41,081 nt of DNA. Origin: Bacteroidales bacterium. GTDB taxonomy: Bacteria > Bacteroidota > Bacteroidia > Bacteroidales > UBA932. The position numbers and the translations under genes were made by a program. The number at the start of each line of letters is the position of its first letter. Within the stretch, counting starts at the first letter, position 1. Where the stretch lies: assembly GCA_017477465.1 (NCBI GenBank), contig JAFUVU010000023.1, positions 1 through 41,081 on the forward strand, written 5' to 3'. The notes beneath the pieces were generated by a model. The model was not told where the DNA came from. It did no database searches and saw only the letters and a list, made by a program, of their open reading frames with translations. Positions 24,200 through 30,966 of the stretch are shown here, piece by piece.

Positions 24200-26008
24200 T
24201 TAAACCGGATCTACGTCAAAATGAATATGGCCGGGGTATTTGCGCTCCTTTTCCACCTTGGCGACGGTGGATAGAAGGATGGCTTTGGAGCATCTTAGGC
24301 TACTGTTTTTGGGGAAGAGGAGTCGAATAATCCGGACCGGGGAGGCTTCCGGGAAGCTATGCATGGGGGTAAATGGCCCTATTGTTGTCACTTCTGAGGG
24401 CAGGGCCGATTTGATTGTGCCGACGAGTACCTCGGAGAGGTAATCCAGGCGCTTTTCGTTTTTATCCGTCACAACGACATCTATCATGCGGGAAAAGGGA
24501 GGGTAGCCGAATGCGCGGCGCTCCTGAAGGAAGGCAAGCCCCGAGAGGCCGTTAACAAGTGCCTGGAATACAGGGTGTTTGTCTTCGCGGGTTTGGATGA
24601 GGAGCCTGCGGCAGGGAATCTGGCGAAGCATTTGCAGGGCTTTCTCGTCGGCCCTGAAGTCTTCTTTGCCGAGGAGGCTGTCGGCCTGAATTATGACGGC
24701 GAGGGGGAATGCTTGGGCGGGAAGAAGTTTAATGCCGACAGGGGTTATGAAGCTTATTGATTCGGCCGGGATGGCAGGGTACAGACGGTTAAACTCTGCG
24801 CTGTCTTCTTCCTGCGCCTGGCGGGAACGGCTTATGACAAGTACTTTTTCCCCAGCATCCAATGCATCTTTAACTGCCGACAGCAGCTTGAGAGAAAAGG
24901 CCCCTGCCATGCCTCTTTTTCTTTGCTCGACCGATATATTGACGAGGGTGGTTTCCTGCTGAAAGCTTTGCTGTAGTTTGATGCCTGCAAACAGGCCTGT
25001 TTCAACGTTATACAGAGATTCCAAAGACGGGGTTTCACTACTCAGCAGAACGTTGGCGCCATGAGTTATGCCAAGGAAAATGGCAGCTTCGCGCGCATGG
25101 TAACGCGGTGCCGGCGAGTCTTGTTTGTAGGAGCTGTCCTGCTCCTGGTCCACAACTATCAGCCCCAATTTTTGATGCGGAAGAAAAAGGGCGCTGCGGG
25201 TACCCAGGACAATGTAAGGGACTCCGCTCCGGATTGCGCTTCCTACTGCGCGGCGAGCGGCTGAAGTGCGGGCGCTGTGGTAAACCAGAAGGTCCGGAAA
25301 CACTGCCGCCACTTGTTCTTCGAGATGGCGGGTGAGTGCAATATCCGGCACAAGAAGGAGGACGTTTTTACCTGCCGATAGAGTGCGGCGGGCCAGTTCG
25401 AGGCCGATGGCAAGACGCTCTGCGCCGATTCCGCCTTCCAAAAGTGCAGTCCGCCCAGCAAAGAATGCGGACTGGATATCCTTGCAAGCATTCTCGCATT
25501 GCGGGGAAAGAGGGTTTTCGTCACCTTCGAGAAATGGGGGGCGGTTGCCTTCAAGGATGGCTTGAAGGCGGGCAAGATCGGCCTTGTAACGCTCTCGGAC
25601 GCTGTCTTTCTTGGCCTTTTCCAATTTTGACTGCACTGCCAGCAGGCGTTTTTCGAGCCTTTCGTGGATGCGGACCTCGACGGCTTCCTGCTCCGTCTTG
25701 AGGCTTGGATATGCGGCTTTATAGACTTCGCCTACCGTGCATAGGTAATAATCGGCCAGATAGCGCCAGAAGCGGATTTCTTCTTCCGTTACCGGCGGGA
25801 GGGAGGACAGTCCTGCAGGGAGGATGTTCATCTCCTTTGACGGCTTTGCATCTATGGCCGATACTACCCCGACGTACGACCTGTGGGCGAATCGGACAGT
25901 GACGCGCGTGCCGACGGAGACCGTGCCTTCCATCGAGTAGAAGGGCTCCCATTCCAGTTTAAGCGGGAGAATGACCTGTATGAAACGTCCGTCTTGCACA
26001 GAATACAA
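24200..26008 (-). CDS. priA: PriA-like primosomal protein N' lacking helicase motifs and zinc cluster
   Basis: This 602-residue protein aligns along its length with PriA: N-terminal DNA-binding domain (VILPLKLEW onward), then VLLLVPDIAL (216-225), VLGTRSALFLP (267-277), PRYHAREAAI (301-310), ETPSLESLYN (325-334), FRADEKALQML (451-461) and the C-terminal FGYPPFSRMIDV. The catalytic elements are missing: the Walker A position reads GGIGAERL (192-199), DEEH reads DQEQ (287-290), the QVAGRAGR arginine-finger region is deleted after LRQIP (464), and the eight-cysteine zinc segment is gone. It is shorter than usual PriA. The start is TTG 26008, or GTG 25999. It may serve restart as a DNA-binding scaffold, as proposed for helicase-less actinobacterial PriA. 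The frame is intact, so it does not look like a pseudogene. Confidence 0.85.
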   Translation of the reverse strand: MYSVQDGRFIQVILPLKLEWEPFYSMEGTVSVGTRVTVRFAHRSYVGVVSAIDAKPSKEMNILPAGLSSLPPVTEEEIRFWRYLADYYLCTVGEVYKAAYPSLKTEQEAVEVRIHERLEKRLLAVQSKLEKAKKDSVRERYKADLARLQAILEGNRPPFLEGDENPLSPQCENACKDIQSAFFAGRTALLEGGIGAERLAIGLELARRTLSAGKNVLLLVPDIALTRHLEEQVAAVFPDLLVYHSARTSAARRAVGSAIRSGVPYIVLGTRSALFLPHQKLGLIVVDQEQDSSYKQDSPAPRYHAREAAIFLGITHGANVLLSSETPSLESLYNVETGLFAGIKLQQSFQQETTLVNISVEQRKRGMAGAFSLKLLSAVKDALDAGEKVLVISRSRQAQEEDSAEFNRLYPAIPAESISFITPVGIKLLPAQAFPLAVIIQADSLLGKEDFRADEKALQMLRQIPCRRLLIQTREDKHPVFQALVNGLSGLAFLQERRAFGYPPFSRMIDVVVTDKNEKRLDYLSEVLVGTIKSALPSEVTTIGPFTPMHSFPEASPVRIIRLLFPKNSSLRCSKAILLSTVAKVEKERKYPGHIHFDVDPV

Positions 26009-26118
26009 AGTAACAACTTTTTAGCGGGAAAAAGAAATATCTTATAGGAGTATATTTTGTTATTTTGGGCAAAAACATTAACTTCGCACTTCGAAACTAA
26101 ATCCGAACCTCTGACGCA

Positions 26119-27255
26119 ATGTCTGTTAATATTAAAGAAGTTACCTCCCGCAAGGAGCTCAAGCAATTCGTAAATTTCCCCGAAAAACTTTACAAGGACA
26201 ATCCCTATTACGTTCCGCCGCTGGAGTTTGACCAGCTGGACACCCTGGACCAGGAAAAAGGTGCCGCACAGGAGTTCTGCGACTCCAAACTGTACCTTGC
26301 CTACAAGGATGGGGAACTGGTCGGCCGCGTGGCCGCCATTGTGAACTACAGAGCCAACGAGCAGTGGAACCACAAGGAGGTCCGCTTCGGCTGGATAGAC
26401 TTCACCGACGACAGGGAAGTCTCCCGGGCGTTGATAGACAAAGTGGAAGAATTCGGCCGGGAAAAAGGGATGGAATCCATCGTGGGCCCGCTGGGCTTCA
26501 CGGACTTCGACCCGGAAGGCATGCTGGTAGAAGGCTACGACCGCCTTAGCACCATGGCCCTCATCTACAACTTCCCTTATTACAACGAGCATCTCGCCGC
26601 CATGGGCTTCGAAAAAGACGCCGACTGGATAGAATTCAAAGTCTATCTCAAAGACAGGCTGCCCGAAAGGATGGAGCGTCTGAGCGAGCTGATCGCCCGC
26701 CGCAACAGCGAAGTGCACATCAAGCCCCTCACCCGTAAAATTGTGAAAAATGAGGACTATGGACACAAGGTCTTCAACCTGATCAACGAGTGCTACAAGA
26801 ACCTCTACAATTTCACGGTCCTGCCGGATCACATGTCGGAAAAATACCTGGGATTCTACCTCAGCATCCTGGACTTGAAATACGTCTCCTGCATAGAGAA
26901 CGACAAAGGGGAGCTGGTGGCTTTCGGCATTTCCATGCCCTCCCTGGCCGACGCGCTTCAGAAATCCCGCGGTAAGATCTTCCCCATGGGCTGGTGGCAT
27001 CTTCTGAAAGCCATGTACTGGGGCAAGAAAGAAGGAATAGAGCTGCTCCTGATCGGCGTCCGGCCGGACTATCGCAACTCTGGCATTTCCACGCTGATAT
27101 TCAAGGATTTGTTTGCCAAATTCCATAAAGAAGGCATCCAGTGGATGGAAACCAACGCCATGCTGGAAACCAACGAAAAGGTCCAGGGCCTGTTCATGGA
27201 CTTTGACCACGAGTGCAAGAAACGCCGCCGCTCCTATATCAAGAAACTAGCATAA
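26119..27255 (+). CDS. GNAT-fold acyltransferase, YghO / ceramide synthase-like, paralogue 1 of tandem pair
   Basis: This 378-residue cytoplasmic protein begins MSVNIKEVTSRKELKQF. It shares the family blocks FPEKLYKDNPYYVPP, GPLGFTDFDPEGMLVEG, FPYYNEHLAAMGFEKDADW, LYNFTVLPDHM and the GNAT-like LIGVRPDYRNSGISTLIF (about 312-329), ending CKKRRRSYIKKLA. It is a close paralogue of the next gene and a more distant one of the gene at 9513-10667. The ATG lies 110 bases from the divergent PriA-like gene; an AT-rich stretch with TATATTTTG (one base longer than consensus) could hold its promoter. The family includes bacterial ceramide synthase-like enzymes, so N-acylation of a lipid amine is possible; this is inferred. 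Confidence 0.75.
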   Translation: MSVNIKEVTSRKELKQFVNFPEKLYKDNPYYVPPLEFDQLDTLDQEKGAAQEFCDSKLYLAYKDGELVGRVAAIVNYRANEQWNHKEVRFGWIDFTDDREVSRALIDKVEEFGREKGMESIVGPLGFTDFDPEGMLVEGYDRLSTMALIYNFPYYNEHLAAMGFEKDADWIEFKVYLKDRLPERMERLSELIARRNSEVHIKPLTRKIVKNEDYGHKVFNLINECYKNLYNFTVLPDHMSEKYLGFYLSILDLKYVSCIENDKGELVAFGISMPSLADALQKSRGKIFPMGWWHLLKAMYWGKKEGIELLLIGVRPDYRNSGISTLIFKDLFAKFHKEGIQWMETNAMLETNEKVQGLFMDFDHECKKRRRSYIKKLA

Positions 27256-27276
27256 AAATACTTAAAAGATAAGCCG

Positions 27277-28410
27277 ATGTCTGTTCAGATCAAGGAAGTT
27301 ACCTCCCGGAAGGAACTGAAAACATTCGTAAATTTCCCCGAAAAACTTTACAAGGACAATCCCTATTACGTTCCGCCGCTGGAGTTTGACCAGATGGACA
27401 CCCTGGACCAGGAAAAAGGTGCGGCGCAGGAATTCTGCGATTCCAAACTGTATCTTGCCTACAAAGACGGCGAGCTTGTCGGCCGCGTTGCAGCCATCGT
27501 CAATTACAAAGCCAACGAGCAGTGGAACCACAAGGAAGTCCGCTTCGGCTGGATAGACTTCATCGACGACAGGGAAGTCTCCAAGGCACTGATGGACAAA
27601 GTAGAGGAGTTCGGCCGCGAAAAGGGCATGGACTCTGTTGTCGGCCCTCTTGGATTCACCGACTTTGACCCGGAAGGCATGCTGGTGGAAGGCTTCGACC
27701 AGCTGAGCATCATGGCTCTAATCTACAACTATCCTTATTACAACGACCATATCGCCGCCATGGGCTTCGAAAAAGATGCCGACTGGATAGAATACAAAGT
27801 CTATGTTCCGGATCAACTGCCGGAGCGTTGGGACCGTCTTTACAAGATCATTTCCCAAAGGGCGAATGTGCATCTGAGGCCCCTTACCCGCAAAATCATT
27901 AAGAAGGAAGATTACGGCCACAAGGTCTTCAAATGCATAAACGACTGCTACAAAGACCTTTACAACTTCACAGTCCTTCCCGAGCACATGGCCGACAAGT
28001 ACCTGGGCTTCTACCTCAGCATCCTGGATCTGGACTATGTGTCCTGCGTGGAAAACGACAAAGGGGAGCTTGTAGCCTTCGGTATTTCGATGCCTTCGAT
28101 TGTGCGTGCGCTCCAGAAATGCCGCGGCAAACTTTTCCCCTTCGGCTGGTGGCATCTTCTTAAGTCGATGTTCTGGAAGCACGAAGAAGGCGTAGAACTG
28201 CTTCTTGTGGGCGTGCATCCGGATTATCAGAACTCCGGTATCAACACACTAGTGTTCATGGACCTGTTCCAGAAGTTCCACAAAGAGGGCGTTGTCTGGA
28301 CGGAGTCCAACGCTATCCTTGAAACCAATACAAAGAATCAAGGCCAGTTCAGGGACTTCAATCCGGAATGCAAAAAGCGCAGAAGGTCGTATATCAAGAA
28401 GTTGGCATAG
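27277..28410 (+). CDS. GNAT-fold acyltransferase, YghO / ceramide synthase-like, paralogue 2 of tandem pair
   Basis: This 377-residue protein starts 21 bases after the preceding paralogue and is co-directional, probably in the same operon. Its first 180 residues are nearly identical to paralogue 1, while the remainder differs at roughly a quarter of positions by eye. A stretch of about 98 bases near the 5' end (from about 27324) differs at one base from the corresponding stretch of the first copy (from about 26166), which suggests recent duplication or gene conversion limited to the N-terminal half. The GNAT-like block reads LVGVHPDYQNSGINTLVF. A hairpin terminator follows directly. Confidence 0.75.
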   Translation: MSVQIKEVTSRKELKTFVNFPEKLYKDNPYYVPPLEFDQMDTLDQEKGAAQEFCDSKLYLAYKDGELVGRVAAIVNYKANEQWNHKEVRFGWIDFIDDREVSKALMDKVEEFGREKGMDSVVGPLGFTDFDPEGMLVEGFDQLSIMALIYNYPYYNDHIAAMGFEKDADWIEYKVYVPDQLPERWDRLYKIISQRANVHLRPLTRKIIKKEDYGHKVFKCINDCYKDLYNFTVLPEHMADKYLGFYLSILDLDYVSCVENDKGELVAFGISMPSIVRALQKCRGKLFPFGWWHLLKSMFWKHEEGVELLLVGVHPDYQNSGINTLVFMDLFQKFHKEGVVWTESNAILETNTKNQGQFRDFNPECKKRRRSYIKKLA

Positions 28411-28419
28411 ACAATTTAT

Positions 28420-28456
28420 CCACGGGACTCTTCGACAAAAGTCAAGGGTCCTGTGG
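28420..28456. terminator. bidirectional hairpin terminator between convergent genes
   Basis: CCACGGGA (28420-28427) pairs with TCCTGTGG (28449-28456) with one G-T pair. Inside, CTTCGAC and GTCAAG can extend the stem around an AAAA loop. It ends the paralogue pair, with TTGTTATTT after it, and lies just after the GH3 stop on the other strand. Confidence 0.65.
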
Positions 28457-28459
28457 TTG

Positions 28460-29632
28460 TTATTTGCTGCTTCTAAGCCGCTTTTTGAGGGAGAGGATGC
28501 GGTAAACGCTTTCGTCGATTCTGGATTCTGTCAGGGTGCTGTCTTTCTGGACGGCATCCATTATTGCGTCAAAGGCTTCCGTGAAGTTTTTGGGGCCCAG
28601 GATTATATCGGCTCCTGCTTGGATGCTCATGATGGCTGCCGGGCCGCTTTTATACTGGCGGGTGATAGCGCCCATTGCCATGCCGTCGGTGATGATTATA
28701 TTCTTGAAACCAAGCTCTTTACGAAGCTTTTCCGTAAGCATTACTTCTGACAGTGTTGAAGGTAGGGAAGTGCCGGTTACTGCAGGTGCTGCAATGTGCG
28801 CCGTCATGATAAGGGGAACATCGGCAGATATTGCAGCTTTGAAAGGAAGCATTTCGCAACTGCTCATTTCGTCCCAGGTCTTCAGCGTCTGCGCGTAGCC
28901 GTAATGGCTGTCCGTCTTTGTGTCGCCATGACCGGGGAAGTGCTTGACACAGGCCGCAATACCGGCGTCTTTTAAACCTTTGATGTAGGCCGATACCATC
29001 TTTGCAGCCAGCGCCGGATCGTCCGAAAAAGCGCGCGTTCCGATTACCGGATTGCGGGGGTTTGTGTTGACATCGGCAACAGGGGCGAGATCGACGTCGA
29101 AACCGTAGGTGCTTAGATATTTGCCAATCGTATTGCCGCACTCGTATGCCTTTTGAGGGTCCCCGCTTTTGCCGATGGCTCCCATCGATGCATATTTGGG
29201 CACGTTGAAGACAGGATTATTGGCGATGCGGGCAACGCGGCCGCCTTCTTCGTCGATGTAAAGGAGCGGATCGCCGTTGAAGCGCCTAAGCGTGTCGATG
29301 AACACCTTGAGCTGGTCCGGATTCTGGATATTGTGGGCGAAGAGGATGATGCCGCCGACAGGGTAATGTGCATTTGTGAAGCGCATACGCTCGCTTACAC
29401 CGCCCACTTTATATGCGGCAAGCTGGTCGTTGTCTTCCCAGACAATGTTCACGTCAAAGGCTTCCGGCCTCACGCAGAACAGCTGGCCGACCTTTTCCCG
29501 CAGGCTCATCTGCCCGATTTTCTGAGCTATCGGATCGGGCTCCGGAGCCTTGGTTTTATTCTTGCTGGAAGGATTGCCGCAGCCGATGATAAGCAAGGCG
29601 GCAAAGACTGAAACAATGCTTTTTTTAAACAT
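28460..29632 (-). CDS. GH3 beta-N-acetylhexosaminidase lipoprotein (NagZ-like)
   Basis: This 390-residue protein begins MFKKSIVSVFAALLIIGCGN, a lipoprotein signal with lipobox IIGC; I took ATG 29632 because the longer frame would bury this signal. GH3 features are GQLFCVRPEAF, YIDEEGGRVARI, the NagZ acid/base loop KHFPGHGDTKTDSH (about 229-242) with its His-Asp pair, and IITDGMAMGAI (about 310-320) containing the nucleophile Asp. It would remove terminal N-acetylglucosamine, for example from peptidoglycan fragments, at the periplasmic face of a membrane. It overlaps the end of mntP by 8 bases. Gram-negative NagZ is normally cytoplasmic, so a lipoprotein form is notable but common in Bacteroidota. 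Confidence 0.88.
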   Translation of the reverse strand: MFKKSIVSVFAALLIIGCGNPSSKNKTKAPEPDPIAQKIGQMSLREKVGQLFCVRPEAFDVNIVWEDNDQLAAYKVGGVSERMRFTNAHYPVGGIILFAHNIQNPDQLKVFIDTLRRFNGDPLLYIDEEGGRVARIANNPVFNVPKYASMGAIGKSGDPQKAYECGNTIGKYLSTYGFDVDLAPVADVNTNPRNPVIGTRAFSDDPALAAKMVSAYIKGLKDAGIAACVKHFPGHGDTKTDSHYGYAQTLKTWDEMSSCEMLPFKAAISADVPLIMTAHIAAPAVTGTSLPSTLSEVMLTEKLRKELGFKNIIITDGMAMGAITRQYKSGPAAIMSIQAGADIILGPKNFTEAFDAIMDAVQKDSTLTESRIDESVYRILSLKKRLRSSK

Positions 29633-30197
29633 AACCCAAATGTTCTGCAAGTATTTTAATGCCGATGCCGATAAGAATAAGCCCGCCAAGTAGTTCCGGA
29701 TGCATTTTTTTGTTCACGACATCGCCGAAGCGTACGCCGAGGGAGAATCCCGTGAGACTGAGCAGGAACGACACGACGCCGATTATAACAAGCGGCTCAC
29801 ACATCTGGCGCAGAGTATTGTAACCGGTGCAGGCAAAGGTGATTCCCACGGCAAGGGCGTCTATGCTTGTTGCGACAGCAAGCGCCAACTGCGTCTTCAA
29901 CTGCCTGGGGTTCAGGGATTTCTCTTCTTCTTTGCTGAACGAATCGGCAATCATTTTGCCGCCTATGAAGGCGAGCATCGCAAATGCTATCCAGTGATCC
30001 CAGGACTGAAGCTGCGCACTGAAGCGGCTTGTAAGAGCCCAGCCTATAAGAGGCATCATGGCCTGGAAAAAGCCGAAAAAGAAGGCCAGACGGAGCATAA
30101 GGGGAGTATCCGCCTTGCGGACAATGACCCCTGAGACGACGGAAACTGCAAAGCAGTCCATCGCCAAGGCTAACGCTATAAGTAACAGTTCCAACAT
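29625..30197 (-). CDS. mntP: manganese efflux pump MntP
   Basis: This 190-residue inner-membrane protein has six predicted helices arranged as two DUF204 repeats. Each repeat carries the key Asp: ALAMDCFAVSV (about 10-20) and ATSIDALAVGI (about 109-119). The charged central loop SKEEEKSLNPRQLK separates the halves. It exports Mn(II). It is the first gene of the minus-strand pair with the GH3 lipoprotein, overlapping by 8 bases, and has a TATATTTG element 7 bases before its ATG, so its transcript may be nearly leaderless. No yybP-ykoY-like leader is possible in such a short 5' region. Confidence 0.93.
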   Translation of the reverse strand: MLELLLIALALAMDCFAVSVVSGVIVRKADTPLMLRLAFFFGFFQAMMPLIGWALTSRFSAQLQSWDHWIAFAMLAFIGGKMIADSFSKEEEKSLNPRQLKTQLALAVATSIDALAVGITFACTGYNTLRQMCEPLVIIGVVSFLLSLTGFSLGVRFGDVVNKKMHPELLGGLILIGIGIKILAEHLGYV

Positions 30198-30204
30198 TGG
30201 GACA

Positions 30205-30212
30205 CAAATATA
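30205..30212 (-). promoter_or_regulatory. -7 promoter element TATATTTG for mntP
   Basis: An exact TAnnTTTG match on the minus strand, immediately upstream of the mntP start. It is the same octamer as before parA and the MMPL-fak operon. The -33 region shows only TTTCG at 23 bases. Confidence 0.5.
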
Positions 30213-30271
30213 CGTAAAAATTTGGCAGAATCGACCGAAATGCTTAAATTGCAGGCTGCAACGTGTACAAT

Positions 30272-30946
30272 ATGGATCAAGTAAAAGTAATCGAAATCAA
30301 AAAAAGCGTCTTCGAAGACAACGACAAAGACGCGAATAATCTTCGTAAAGAATTGAAGGACAGGGGAGTATTCCTCCTTAATTTAATGTCTTCTCCAGGC
30401 AGCGGCAAAACCACCACTCTTATAAGCACCCTGAACCTGCTCAAAGACAAGCTGAAAATAGCAGTAATGGAGGCCGATATAGACAGCGACGTGGATGCCG
30501 TGAAAATCAAAGAGGCAACAGGCATTCAGACCATCCAGCTCCACACCGGCGGCATGTGCCACCTGGATGCGGAAATGACCCGCCAGGGCCTTGACAACGT
30601 CTCCCTCGAAGGGACGGACCTGGTTATCCTGGAGAATGTCGGCAATCTGGTATGCCCGGCGGAATTCGACACGGGAAGCTGCAAAAACGCCATGATCCTG
30701 TCGGTGCCGGAAGGCCATGACAAGCCTCTCAAATATCCCCTCATGTTCTCAATCTGCGACGTGGTAATCGTCAACAAGATAGACGTTCTGCCTTACTTCG
30801 ATTTCGACCTTGAAAAATGCAAGGAATATGTGCGGATGCGCAATCCCAAAGCGCAGGTAATTCCCATTTGTGCAAAAACCGGCGAAGGCGTGGATGTCTT
30901 CGCAAACTGGCTCCTCGAGCAAGTGAAAAACTGGAAACAACAATAA
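30272..30946 (+). CDS. hypB: HypB-type nickel/GTPase metallochaperone
   Basis: This 224-residue SIMIBI GTPase has the P-loop SSPGSGKTT (about 40-48), EADIDSDVDA (about 67-76), the metal-site region HTGGMCHLDA and IVNKIDVLP. It lacks both the N-terminal CxxCGC motif and the His-rich stretch, so it carries only the G-domain site. I chose ATG 30272; a GTG three codons earlier is also open. HypB with HypA inserts nickel into [NiFe]-hydrogenase. Here hypA is two genes downstream and no hydrogenase, urease or hypC-hypF gene is in the window. Confidence 0.88.
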   Translation: MDQVKVIEIKKSVFEDNDKDANNLRKELKDRGVFLLNLMSSPGSGKTTTLISTLNLLKDKLKIAVMEADIDSDVDAVKIKEATGIQTIQLHTGGMCHLDAEMTRQGLDNVSLEGTDLVILENVGNLVCPAEFDTGSCKNAMILSVPEGHDKPLKYPLMFSICDVVIVNKIDVLPYFDFDLEKCKEYVRMRNPKAQVIPICAKTGEGVDVFANWLLEQVKNWKQQ

Positions 30947-30966
30947 AACTAAACTGATAACCGATT

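Noticed and set aside
24200-26008. PriA-like gene as a pseudogene
   Set aside because: The frame is intact over 602 codons, structural blocks outside the catalytic motifs are well kept, and both ends are complete; motif loss alone does not show decay.
29633-29689. Longer start for the GH3 lipoprotein
   Set aside because: It would overlap mntP further and place the lipoprotein signal inside the protein.
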